A stretch of 64,000 nucleotides of DNA from Gigantopelta aegis (Eukaryota; Mollusca; Gastropoda; Neomphalida; Peltospiridae). The stretch is taken from NCBI RefSeq assembly GCF_016097555.1, contig NC_054701.1:37898492-37962491 (forward strand), written 5' to 3'. Positions 19,743-54,785 of this stretch are shown here, one piece after another. The translations under genes and the position numbers were made by a program. The notes below the pieces were generated by a model that worked only from the letters and a program-made list of their open reading frames with translations, was not told the DNA's origin and searched no databases. Numbering within the stretch: the stretch's first letter is position 1; each line of letters begins with the position of its first letter.

Positions 19743-20040
19743 AGCACATTGATTTATTAATCATCGGCTATTGGGTGTAAAACATTTGGTAATTTTGACA
19801 TACAGTCAGAGTGGAAACCCGCCACCTTTGTTCCATTATAATTCATATTTAGAGAAATAAGGCCCAATAAATCTGTAATTGAGCGCCTTTAAAACCTGTT
19901 CGGTCGAGCACTCTAATTTTATTGTTTGGACTTAAATGTTTGTAGCTCATTTTGGTTTTCGGTCTTTGACCTAAGTACTAAATTCGTATTCCAAATTCCG
20001 CCCACATCCAACTTGCCCTCCACCCTGGCCCGGGCCATAT

Positions 20041-20711
20041 AGATCGGACTTTGAACTTTTAGACTTCCGTTCTAAATTTTACGTCGAAATTACTTCTTTT
20101 TTATAACATGATTAAATAGTCCGATCCTCTCTTCTTTCTCTTATTTATTTTTTGGACTGTCCTAAAATTCTCCAAATTATATAAATATTCGGCCGAGCAG
20201 TTCAATTCATTTTATTTTTGGCTTGTAACTTTTTGCTCTGTTTTTTTTAATCCTACTAATTTCTTTTACTAATTGCTAATTTCAAAATTCTGTCCATTTT
20301 CAACACACACATACACACACACATACACACACACACACACACCCGCGCGCGCGCCCTTCCCCGATCCCAAGTCAGGCCACCGATCTTATCGGAGGTCGGA
20401 CTCGGGGGGGGGGGGGGGGGGGGGGGATGGGCGTTCGGGGTCCTGGTGGTATACGAACACGTTAAACTAGTTATCTATCTATCTAATTTCTTTTTGACCG
20501 CCCGATCTAATCTAGCGACCAAATTTAATGAGTAGAATTTTCTTGATTAATTATATTAATTAGAGATGCGCATCAAAATTTTAAAGGCCCACTATTTAAT
20601 TTTTGGATGTAAATTTCAAAACTGTTCCCTTAATTTTTTTTAATTTTTTTGTCCCAGCGCAAGTCACTGGCTATCCAGAGACGGGCCCCGGGACTGACAT
20701 GCTCGAAACTC
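20041..20711 (+). repeat. Left arm of a large inverted repeat
   Basis: From TAGATCGGACTTTGAAC to GACATGCTCGAAACTC. The reverse complement recurs at 22183-22736 with many shared blocks (AAATATTCGGCCGAGCAGTT, ACTATTTAATTTTTGGATG, CTGGCTATCCAGAGACGGGC). A CA microsatellite and a 23-bp poly(G) sit inside (20301-20426). Confidence 0.85.
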
Positions 20712-20855
20712 GCGTTATAGGCGAACAATTTATTATTAGCCTAGGCTTATTTATTTATTTATTTATTTATTTTATATATTAGGCCTTTAAATATGTTTCA
20801 AGGAATGTATCGGTTATTATTATTTATATCAAAGGCCGTAGGCTAATATGTGCTC

Positions 20856-21359
20856 CAATCTGATTAAAATTAGCTCTACTGGGTCTACCAGTAGATTTAA
20901 CAACATTGCGTAACAATTTAAATATCGACCAATTACACTTCGCCTTTTATAGCGTTATTCGGGAGCATACAAATTCGAAAAATATCGGGCGAGACTATTT
21001 ATGCAATAGGCGAACTTCTTGGTCTATTTCAACATTGAAAAAACGGGGAAAAGTGCCGTAATATACTCTGGATTGTATACTAGTATAAACAGATTTTTTG
21101 GCTAAACCATCAAGGTTTTTTTTTTTCGTCTTGAAACGAATTTTATATTGAAATTAGTTTCCGGCATACTTCGTAATTCATCCGAATCATTTCGTATACC
21201 CTCGGCATAATCCCGAATGTTTTCAAATTCTTTTCAAATCACTGGCATGATTTTGCAAGTAAGGTTTTGATTGGTTGAATGAAAGGTCAGCTGGACATGA
21301 GCTCCAACGGGCTGCTGTTAGATCCACATGTAATAGTGGAGCTAATTTTAATTAGATTG
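20856..21359. mobile_element. Mutator-like non-autonomous element, copy 1
   Basis: 504 bp with long inverted ends CAATCTGATTAAAATTAGCT / AGCTAATTTTAATTAGATTG and a 10-bp target duplication ATATGTGCTC at 20846-20855 and 21360-21369. A second copy is at 29660. Duplications of 9-10 bp with long inverted ends are characteristic of Mutator-like elements. No transposase inside. Confidence 0.9.
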
Positions 21360-21837
21360 ATATGTGCTCCTGTCTGTGTAAAAGTGCATATAAAAGGTTA
21401 CACACCACCATTAATTACTCCATATTGTTCAATACAATTTCTATGTCAGAAACTATTCTGTGAAAAATACAACACTATCGAGAGGGTCATGTGACTACTA
21501 ATTTTAGGGAGTGCTCTCAACTGACAAGTATTGTGTAAAAAATCAACAAAGGTTGACCACGAAATTTGTCAGTTAATGGCCCCTATGCCTGACCACCGCC
21601 TCGTGTTGCTGTTATACAAGTGGCACCATACGACTTGCACAGTTGTTATCAGTTAGTGCTACATATAACAAGTTACTTCAAACCAATGGGTTATTTAAAT
21701 ACTACAGAGGTCAACCTGCGTGTAATCATCAAAGTAAGATTTCAAAAAGCATATCAGAATTTTGTAGTATTTTTTTTATGACCAACTATTTCCTAAACCG
21801 GACTATAATATATTAAGCTGCTACAAGTAAGTAACGA

Positions 21838-21965
21838 CACGCCAAATGGAAATATGTAGCGGGTTTTCGTCGAAGGCTACTAATTAAAATTACCAATTAT
21901 TTGAAATCCAATAGCCGATAATTAATAAATCAATGTGCTCTAGTTATGTTGTTAAACTAAAACGT
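21838..21965 (+). mobile_element. SINE-B 3' part
   Basis: Body and tail: AAATATGTAGCGGGTTTTC through GAAATCCAATAGCCGATAAT to CAATGTGCTCTAGTTATG. It lacks a head. It sits between the arms of the inverted repeat. Confidence 0.75.
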
Positions 21966-22182
21966 TTTAACCGTTTATTTGCCTAGCTTCTCCACTTTCT
22001 ATATTATGTTCATGCATCTATCATTACCGGGGTTGGATGGGGGTTGAATGTCTGTTATTTCCAAGTTAATATCGAATGGGCCTGTCATGTTGACGGAGGG
22101 ATGGGTGGTGCACCTCATGCTCCCATAATTCCTCCATGGATTGTGCGAGTGCGAATAATTTTTACATGCTCATATACCACTA

Positions 22183-22736
22183 GAGTTTCGAGCATGTCCG
22201 TCCCGGGGCCTGTCTCTGGATAGCCAGGGGCTTGTCCCGGGACAGAAAAAAATTATGCGGACAATTTTGAAATTTACATCCAAAAATTAAATAGTGGGCC
22301 TTTAAAATGTGGATGCGCATCTCTAATTAATATAATTAATAAAGAAAATTCTACTCATCAAATTTGGTCGCTAGATTAGATCGGGTGGTCAAAAAGAAAT
22401 TAGATAAGATCGGTGGCCTGACTCGGGAAGGAGGGGGGAGGGGGAGGGGGAGGGTAGAGTTGAAAATGGGCTGGAATTTTGAAAATAGCAATTAGTAAAA
22501 AAGTTAATAGAATTTATAAAAAAAGAAGAAGAAAAAAAGAAAAAGATACAAGCCAAAAATAAAAAGAATTGACTGCTCGGTCGAATATTTATATAATTTG
22601 GAGCATTTTAGAAGGACGGTCCAAAAATAAATAAGAGAAAGAAGAGAGGATCGGACTATTTAATAATAATAAAAAAAGAAAGTAATTTCGACATAAACGT
22701 TTGAACGAAGGTCTAAAAGTTTAAAGTCCGATCTAT
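22183..22736 (-). repeat. Right arm of a large inverted repeat
   Basis: Reverse complement of 20041-20711 with diverged A-rich tracts and a purine-rich GGAGGGGG stretch replacing the left arm's CA/poly(G) region. The outer boundary falls at TCCGATCTATG, where similarity stops. Confidence 0.85.
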
Positions 22737-23470
22737 GTGTCCACGTGAGTGGCCTCGTTAAGGCCGTTAGGGTGCACAGCTTGTAGGGACAAGATGGGTT
22801 GCATCCCGTCAAGAAAACCCCTAGATTGACAGTCAATAGACGTTGGAGGTGTAGTGCTGTGCTGAAATACAGATCTTGAGAAACCGGATCCGTCTGAACG
22901 AGAGAGAGAATTAGACTAGGGTATAGTCCAGTCGTTATGGGTTGGTATAATGGTACGGACGGGCCCGACTCCGGAGGATACGAGATGGTATCGCAATAAA
23001 ACAAAGTAAAGTCTAGAAAAGAGTAGTAGGGGCCGACCCCGCTTCCTATTTCTTCTTAGAGTGGGGCGGTCAATCTTTCAGTGCTGCTAGGACAGGCTCG
23101 GACATGTAGAGACTAAACGCGAACAACCGTGGCGTTCTGCAGAATGGCCGTCATACGAGTCACGAAAAAAACCCAAGTCAACATAGTCAGACGGAGAAAT
23201 GACGTGGAGGCAAGAAATCTCGCTAAAAAAGAATCCAACCTGGTGGTGCAGACCGTCGAAACGAGAAGCGTTCCAGCGTTCCGTCAGTTCCAATGGCCGC
23301 ATACATCCCAGTAGAAAAATTCACTTCGCTGACAAAAACAACGAAGTGAAGGATCCCCAAGTCGAGCCGCGAAAGCACGTGCAGTGTGCACAAGCGAAAC
23401 AAATACGTCTTACCGCGTCGAGCTCCAGACTGGGAATGTATGGATTGTAATGAAACAAAGAAATGTCAAG
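22737..23470. other. Unassigned GC-richer block
   Basis: About 730 bp visibly richer in GC than its surroundings, with broken frames on both strands. I cannot recognise a family. It may be decayed coding DNA of a transposon. Nothing more is supportable. Confidence 0.3.
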
Positions 23471-24047
23471 GTGGCAGAAAGTTGAATATTCAAGTTGTGT
23501 TTGTTTTGTTTATTTTATATTTGGTTGTTGATTTTATTGTTGGTTTTAAACTTTGTGTGTGAAGGGTACGATATTGTACGATATCCGGTGCATGTGGGTG
23601 TTATCGTGGCTTGAACCCCAGTAGTCCATGAGCCAGTGCACATGTCGGTACCATTTCTGAGACAAAGACTATATTTTTTAAAAGAACATCGCCGTGGGCA
23701 CATTTTTCAGTATGATGAACATTCCCAACGTTATTTTGAAGATTTTCTTATAAAAAAAAAGTATGTACAGCTAATCCCCCCCCCCCCCCCACACACACAC
23801 ACACCCACTCAAAAAAACACAAAAAAAATCGAAAATCAAATTAATAAGTTGAAATTATAACCAGTACAAGTTGATTTTTAAAATACCATTTATTGAAAGA
23901 AAATCTCAACTGTTGCTATGAGAACAGCCATTTTGGTGCAAAAACTGCGTTTTATGGTGACAAAACTTTAAAAATTCATATTCATATGAAATATTCGACA
24001 AACCCATTCTGAGATACCCAGGCAGTTTTAAGATACCTTTGTGTACA

Positions 24048-24108
24048 GACGCCATATAACCGTAATTAAAGTGTGTTGAGTGCGTCGTTAAATAAAACAT
24101 TTCCTTCC
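24048..24108 (+). mobile_element. SINE-A tail-only copy
   Basis: 61 bp of SINE-A 3' end (GACGCCATATAACCG to AAAACATTTCCTTCC) with an exact 10-bp duplication TTTGTGTACA at 24038-24047 and 24109-24118: a severely 5'-truncated but genuine insertion. Confidence 0.88.
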
Positions 24109-24639
24109 TTTGTGTACAAAGTCAATTTTGGGGTAAAAACATGTTTCGAAATTCCGTCTTTTTAGGAATATCATTCATTGATATTCCTAAGGTCCCATTG
24201 ATATAGTGAGCTTTGAATATCAGCCCATGGCTTACAGGCCCAAAGCAAAAAATTACTTTAAATACTATGTGGGTTTTTTCAGGGGGGGGGGGGGGGGGGG
24301 TTTCAGGTTTTTTGTTGTTGTTGTTGTTGTTGTTTTTTAGATTGGAGGGGATTGAAGGCCGTCAAATCCCTATGCATGGCTTCGATGGTATTTCTTCTCT
24401 TCCGCTAAAAACACCCCAATCCATGTAGGCCTACACACCCAAAACCTTCCACAATTAAATATGAACACTTGACTATATTTTGAATCGCGGCGCGGTTTCC
24501 ACGCGAACATTCCGTGGCAGTGTGAACCAGGAGTGGTGCGGAAATCGTCGCGGTTTTCGTTGCGGTATTAGCGCGGTTTTGGTGTGAACGGACCCTAATA
24601 CTATTGATAACAAATAAATATGAAAATTTCTGGGTTTGT

Positions 24640-24640
<1 letters not shown>

Positions 24641-24720
<80 letters not shown>
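24641..24720. repeat. CA microsatellite
   Basis: About 80 bp of (CA)n with one interruption. It adjoins the dispersed repeat at 24730-25013, and the same association occurs in inverse orientation at 43669. Confidence 0.97.
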
Positions 24721-24723
<3 letters not shown>

Positions 24724-24729
24724 GCACAC

Positions 24730-25013
24730 ACAGACACAGTTCACTAGTCACATGTATATAGTACCTGTGTGTTAATTTGGATAGAAATGTAGTTATAAAA
24801 GAAAAACAATTCATAAAAAGAACACGATCTAACGAGAAAACCAAAAGGTTTCGGGGTGTGATTCGTACACTGAAAATTGGCAAATGATTTTGCAGTTAAT
24901 ACTAAACACAAAGCTTAGATATTTTACATGAAGATTCCATGATCATCTACGTTAAAGGTTATGTATTCAATTTTAGATGTTATGAATGGCATTATGTGTT
25001 TTATGTTGTGAAA
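24730..25013 (+). repeat. Dispersed repeat Y, copy 1, next to CA microsatellite
   Basis: Inverse of 43669-43885: shared blocks include CACATGTATATAGTACCTGT, AAAGAAAAACAATTCATAAA and TTAAAGGTTATGTATTCAAT. Copy 1 carries an extra internal block of about 70 bp. No coding capacity. Confidence 0.85.
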
Positions 25014-25117
25014 GTGGAATGTTGGGTACTGCCCCCAACTCTGAAGATAATGTATTAGTTACCTCAGTTGAAAATTAAATCTCTCCCTCTCTCTTTCTCT
25101 CTCTCCTCCCCCCCCCC

Positions 25118-25262
25118 CCCCTCAGGATAGGATAGGAGACCATATTATCGTAATTAAGGTTCTGTCAAATATCTGCCGTGCATAAGCTCTAACTACATCA
25201 TTGACTTAATCCGGGTTGGGGGAAGTGGGGTAGGGGGCTTGTGAGTTGGAAATGGTCAGTAT
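25118..25262 (+). repeat. Dispersed repeat Z, copy 1
   Basis: TCAGGATAGGATAGGAGACC through AATATCTGCCGTGCATAAGC to AATGGTCAGTATT, closely matching 32773-32912 in the same orientation. Followed at once by a CT microsatellite. Confidence 0.85.
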
Positions 25263-25274
25263 TTGCAATAGCAA

Positions 25275-25448
<174 letters not shown>

Positions 25449-25678
25449 GTCTCTTTGTAGTCGTCTTCCGAGGCCAATGTAATGTAAGGGGTGGAGTTGG
25501 GGTGGGGACAAACACAATTAAAAAAATTATATATACAATTACACGTGTATGAATGTATGTATGTACATGTATATTGTAAACAAACAAGTAAATATTGAGG
25601 GCCTCGAGTAGTGACAGGGTACGGGCCTGCCTCTGCCCCACCCCACCCCCACCCACCTTTGCCGGTTTCTACCGGCTA

Positions 25679-25793
25679 GGCCCCGGTAACACCAAAAAAA
25701 AAAACTCGTAACACTTTCGTCAGACGTACACCACACATTATGTATGGGGTACGTCTGACGTAAATGTTACGAGTGCTTTATGTTACCGGGCCC
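25679..25793. mobile_element. Hairpin MITE (GGCCCCGGTAACA ends)
   Basis: Near-perfect palindrome of about 115 bp: the left CCGGTAACA, ACTCGTAACA and CGTCAGACGTAC recur inverted at the right as GTACGTCTGACG, TGTTACGAGT and TGTTACCGG. It lies about 560 bp upstream of kinase exon 1. Confidence 0.8.
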
Positions 25794-25841
25794 TGATTAC
25801 TAATATTGTTTTCCTTTTTCAGCTGTTGTCTCATAACGAAG

Positions 25842-26162
25842 TGAGGGGGCGGGACGTAGCCCAGTGGTAAAGCGTCCGCCTATGCGCGGTCGGTCTGGGA
25901 TCGATCCCCGTCGGTGGGCCCATTGGGTTATTTATCACTCCAGCCAGTGCATCACGACTGGTATGCTAAAGGCCGTCATATGTGCTATCCTGTCTCTGGG
26001 ATGGTGCATATAAAACTAAAAGATCCCTTGTTACTAATGAAAACATTTAGCCGGTTTCCTTCTAAGACTATGTCAAAATTACCATATGTTTGACATCCAA
26101 CAGCCGATGATTAATAAATCAATGTGCTCTAGTTGTGTCGTTAAACAATATAAACAAACTTT
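25842..26162 (+). mobile_element. SINE-B, full length, upstream of the kinase gene
   Basis: The tRNA-like head has GTAGCCCAGTGGTAAAGCG (A box) and GGGATCGATCCCC (B box), the central motif CCAGCCAGTGCATCACGACT, and the tail GTGCTCTAGTTGTGTCGTTA. Target duplication ATAACGAAG at about 25833-25841 and 26163-26171. Confidence 0.9.
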
Positions 26163-26171
26163 ATAACGAAG

Positions 26172-26355
26172 GACAATGAGCTATTATTAGAACATTGGAA
26201 CACTGTGAATATAGACAAGCAGAGATAAAGCACAAACTTGTGCGCTACGTCACAACCTAAGAATAGGCCTACACAGGGAAGTATTTCGAGTTGATCGGGG
26301 ATTTCACCATTAAAACCTATGGGGAAAAAATAGAATAATAAAGAAAGGAAACAGT
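26172..26355 (+). promoter_or_regulatory. Probable 5' UTR/proximal promoter of the NEK-like kinase
   Basis: The 184 bp between the target duplication of SINE-B2 and the kinase ATG are the only non-repeat sequence immediately upstream. They contain a CRE-like TACGTCAC near 26250 and no clear TATA. If transcription starts here the SINE forms the upstream promoter edge; if not, an upstream non-coding exon is needed. Confidence 0.35.
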
Positions 26356-50372
<24,017 letters not shown>

Positions 50373-52160
50373 AATCTTAAACTTCATCTGACATTTACTT
50401 TTGAGCCCGCACAATGTGCCTGCAACGCTCGTTTGAGAGAATCATGGGTGGGGTTTGAACTAGTGTTGGGAGTATATTGGAGTTTTATTGATCAGTCGTC
50501 GATTTGCATAATCTTACTCGCATTTTACAAATTCGCTTATTTGACCTTTAATATTTTATTCAGTATCCGTGTCCTTTATATATACATGTACATGGAAACA
50601 ACCCAACCCACCCCGATTTCACAGTTATTTAAGAATTGAACGTTATATTTTTTGACGTTCATTCGAATATAAACACCAAAACCGTTTTACACACTGTATG
50701 AAATAGCGTAGCGCGTTAGCACGAAGCCGTTCATACATAAGTTATAATTCCAAATGCATTAATATTGCCATTATACAAAACTATATTAAAAAACCCAATC
50801 GAAGTCTATTCCACAATGATTTACAACTGTATCAATACACAAATAAGGGAATTCTCCTAGAAAGTTACATTCGTTTTTTTCCGTCAAATCTCCGATTCAT
50901 TATATTGATTTACATACGGTTTTATAAATTTTAATTGTCTGAATCAGATGTGGATAAAACGTTATAAAATTTAAAATAACAGAACATCAACTGATAACGC
51001 AAACAATTTTTCCATGAATTTTGAACTAATTAACATGAGGGAGAGCGTCAGATTATTTAGAAGATTTATCTACTACCTACAAAAGTTGAAGAAAATGTAA
51101 GGTTTTTTTTGCCCTACTCTATTTAAATAAAGGTAACTATATAGCTTGCGTCCCCCCCCCCCCCCCCAAGGTTGTATCCCCTCTCCAGATATCGTAAGAC
51201 TTAGCAAAATTATTGGTTTTAAGGGTTTGTAACGTTTTGTATTGAGAAACTTACTTGTCTGAACTTTATTGTTGATGAAAATGTTCACGAACTGTGAAGA
51301 AAAACCTCAAAAATGAACGACAAGCAAACGACAACAAATCGGATGTTGATTGCGCGAACCGTGCACGAGAAAACAAACCGAACCAAAATTATAACGGTCA
51401 CGTGGTATACTAGCGTCTGTGACGTTGAAACGGGAAGATCCCCTCTAAAAATAGATTAGACCATGTCTGCTCAACGGTTTTTTCTCAGACGCGCGTTTTT
51501 AAGAAATACGAAAAATGCATTTTGTGGTATTACAAACATCAAGATTACCAGGATTACCAAAAAACACTTCAGGTGAATGGAAATGTATATTCTAAATAAT
51601 AAAATGTAAGTAAAGCGCAATTTTATTTGTGAGAAAATGGGTTTAATAGCGAAAAACAACGGCGTAATGGTTAACAACTAGGGCGTGTCGGTTAACAACT
51701 AGGGCGTGTCCCTTTAATGTTTTCTCTAAGTAATAGTAATAATAAAATTCCCGATATCTCCTTAAGTTTAATGCCAGGGCGAAGTCAAGTTGATCAAGGC
51801 GAAGTTTCGCCGGGCGATAAAATGGGTCGGCACTATACATATTTTAGGATAAAACAAATTACGAGGTATATCTAATAATAATAATTGTTGTCTATTTATT
51901 AACTCGACACACAGTATGAAATATTGCTACCAAATGTTTTTGTGTATGTGTGTTAGTTTGATTTTTATGTTGTGTAAGTATTATTTTATTGCAAATGACA
52001 TGCAAAATGTAAGGGAATTATAAAACATGTCAGTACTAAATGATACTTGATATCATCTATCATTGATTTATTTAAAATCGGCCGCACTGGACCTGGTTGC
52101 GTTATATCAACTATATAATATATACAATCTCCTGTCTGTCTGCTTTATGTCTCTCTTTCT
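50373..52160. other. Downstream of the kinase gene; no gene seen
   Basis: The first part is presumably kinase 3' UTR. A poly(C) lies at 51152-51168. A repeated phrase GTTAACAACTAGGGCGTGTC at 51670-51710, ending CCCTTTAA, suggests another unresolved repeat. No coding sequence is supported. Confidence 0.45.
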
Positions 52161-52166
52161 TTTTTG

Positions 52167-52230
52167 ATCCAATAGCCGATGATTAATTAATCAATGTGCT
52201 CTAGTGGTGTCGTTAAGCAATTAAACAAAA
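52167..52230 (+). mobile_element. SINE-B tail fragment
   Basis: GATCCAATAGCCGATGATTA through GTGCTCTAGTGGTGTCGTTA; only the 3' end. Confidence 0.8.
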
Positions 52231-52254
52231 CATACTTCTTCTCTTTCCTTTCTA

Positions 52255-52543
52255 GAGCGGGATCTAGCTCAGTCGGTAGAGCGTTCGCCTAAGGTGGTTG
52301 GATCGTAGGATCGAACTTTCTCGGTGGACCTAGCTACCATTGGGCTTTTCCCGTTCCAACCAGTGTCCAAAAGGCCATGGTATGTACTAACTTATCTGTG
52401 CATATAAAGATTCCTTGCTGATTGGTCGGTAGGAGAAGCCCATAAAGTGGCGGCAGCAGGTTTTCCTCTCTAGTTATCTTTGTGGTCCTTATCCATACGT
52501 CCGACACCATATAACCGTAATAAAATGTGTCGAGTGTGAATAA
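52255..52543 (+). mobile_element. Mosaic SINE (tRNA head, A-like tail), copy 2
   Basis: The head CTAGCTCAGTCGGTAGAGCG is a textbook A box; GGATCGAACTT is a damaged B box; the centre is CCGTTCCAACCAGTG; the tail is ACACCATATAACCGTAATAA. A TTC microsatellite follows (52544-52587). Confidence 0.85.
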
Positions 52544-53246
52544 AACATTTCTTCTTCTTCTTCTTCTTCTTCTTCTTCTTCTTCTTCAGTCTTTAGAGCA
52601 ATAAAATTGGGTACAGCATGAATAATGTTTTTCTATAGGGTTTAAGCCCCTTTGGTGACTTGTGAGTGCGTGTGTTATTTCTCTTTAGTATGTTTGTGGG
52701 GTTGTGTCGGGTAAGGACTCTCAGTCAAATTCACCCTTTTGACTAAAATAAAGCGTTTTAAAACTCGGGGTAACATGAGGGAATACGTAATATAAATTAC
52801 TGATCGTTGTCTCTGTCATTTATGCAAGCTCACACTATTTGACGTAAACCTATAAAATTTGGCACAGCAACCTCCCACGAGATGAGGTATGTTTAAGCCA
52901 CCGGACTGTCGGGGGAGGGGGAGGGGGTTGTTATTTCATCGGAACTTTTTTCTTCTTTTCTTTTTGTTTGGGGGGGGGGGGGGGGCGCAGTAATGGTGAT
53001 ACGGACGTTCAATCAAATTCTACCGTTTGACTAATAGAAAGGGTTTAAGCGCAGTGGTGACTTACATGGTGTGGCAGAATTTGCTACAGGATTAATTTTG
53101 AAAAAACGCACACCGCCCAACGCAAACCGAGTAGATGTGACCGACTGAAGCGAAAATCACTGGAGGGATTTGAAGAAAAAAAGTTATGTGCATGTGAAAT
53201 CAGCTTTGTACTGAAATCTGGTCTATAATCTAGACGATGGAAGGAA

Positions 53247-53557
53247 AAGTTTGTTTTGTTTATCGACACCACTAGAGCACATTGATTTATTAATCATCGG
53301 CTGTTGGATGTCAAACATTTGGTATTTTAACATACAGTCTTAGAGAAAAAAACCCACTACATTTTTCCATTAGTAGCAAGGGATCTTTTATATGCACCAT
53401 CCCATAGACAGGATAGCACATACCAAGTCCTTTGATCTACCAGTTGTGGTGCACTGGCTTGAACGAGAAATAACTCGATGGGATCACCGACGGAGATCGA
53501 CCCCAGACCGAACGCGTATCGGACGAGCGCGTTACCACTAGGCTATGTCTCGCCCCT
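53247..53557 (-). mobile_element. SINE-B, full length
   Basis: Inverted: GTTTATCGACACCACTAGAG (tail), the body TAGTAGCAAGGGATCTTTTA, and the head at the right, CCACTAGGCTATGTCTCGCC. Head B box on the minus strand: GGGGTCGATCTCC. Confidence 0.88.
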
Positions 53558-54125
53558 TAAAGTCCGAACCAAATTGTTAACAACTACGATAAATTACTCT
53601 CCTACCTTTAATTACCGTTACATTCCCCCAAATTTTGTCCAGACAAATGCAGTAAAAAAAAACCCATTACAGTGACAGATTCCACAAATGAGACTGTAAC
53701 GATGTCACCAAGATCGCATAGGGCAAAATACACCCTTTACGTTTATATCATAACCCGTTATGACATTGTTAGATTAAGTAATATCCTTTCACCCAACTTG
53801 GTTAATGTTTTGCATTTACCACAGTTTGACACCCAATAGCCGATGTATTTTTCATTCATTCATTCATTCACCCGACTTGGAGAATATTCCATAAAAAGGT
53901 AAAATGGCAGCCGGCACAAACTTACATGTGTTTTGCCCTATGTGATCTCAGCGAAGTCGATATGGGTGACATAGTTATCATCTAGTATGTGGAATCTGTG
54001 TCATTGTAATGCCTTGGGTTTTTTTTTCAAGATTTCTGTCTGGACAAAATATGGGTAAAATCTAACAAAAAATAAAGGTACAAGAGCAATTTATCGTAGT
54101 TGTTAACAATTTGATTCGGACTTTA
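53558..54125. mobile_element. Foldback element with arms of about 180 bp
   Basis: TAAAGTCCGAACCAAATTGT at the left matches the inverse of ACAATTTGATTCGGACTTTA at the right; inner arms share TTTGCCCTATG/CATAGGGCAAA. A spacer of about 200 bp holds a SINE-tail-like phrase and a CATT microsatellite. It abuts the head of the neighbouring SINE-B. Confidence 0.83.
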
Positions 54126-54785
54126 GACGATGGAGTCAGATCACGTAGAATAAACGTGACAGATATTGAAACAAGACATAACGGTATATTTTTCTAATAG
54201 TATTTATTATACAGAATCTGAATGCAAAATTGAATACATACTAGTTGGAAATCTAATGTTTAATTTCTCAAATATAAAGAAAATATATAACATAGACTGA
54301 ATACATATATCCTTTTTTAGTTCATCCTTCATATTTATGATATTGTGAAATTTTTCCGAGGCAATAAAACTATTCTCCAAAAAAATATTTTGTTGAATTT
54401 TGAGAGGGCTGTGTATGTTTGTTCTGTTCTTTATTTTGTGGGAGGAGGGGTTGGGGGTTGTGTCTTTATATATGTTTTTGTCACACCAAATGAGTATCAA
54501 ATGCCAATCTTAACCTTACTTGGCAGAAATCAATCAGCACTACCCAGTCACAATTCCTTTATTGGTTTTTCACAATAGAGATGTCAGCAGATACTAATAT
54601 GCCTGCAAGTGTGAAGATTACCAATTTCCAGCAACTTTTTACCGTTCGGCAACTTCACTTCAGTATAGCAGGCGAGACGTAGCCCAGTAGTCGGGAAGGG
54701 AAGGGTACTCTATTAATGTGCCCATATCCCGAAGGTTCAGGCACGCTCACCCCGGACTTAGCCTCTGACATCGCCAGTGACCAAT

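Larger units (their letters stand above)
18440..19835 (-). mobile_element. SINE-B copy split by a solo LTR
   Basis: The inverted SINE-B tail GTTTGACGACACCACTAGAG is broken after AGCAC at 18480 and resumes at 19743 with AGCACATTGATTTATTAATC and the body (ACATTTGGTAATTTTGACAT). The 5-bp AGCAC is present on both sides of the inserted LTR. Confidence 0.9.

Noticed and set aside
22660..23004. 114-codon minus-strand frame
   Set aside because: It overlaps the diverged right arm of an inverted repeat; no recognisable domain, and other copies of the arm do not keep the frame.
23129..23450. Possible piggyBac transposase C-terminus
   Set aside because: Only loose phrase resemblance in shifting frames, the order and spacing do not fit the family, and no TTAA ends enclose it.
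25849..25914. tRNA-like A and B boxes (also at 31270, 40870 on minus, 52263, 53500 on minus)
   Set aside because: These are SINE heads: followed by SINE bodies, bounded by target duplications, with no complete cloverleaf. Not tRNA genes.
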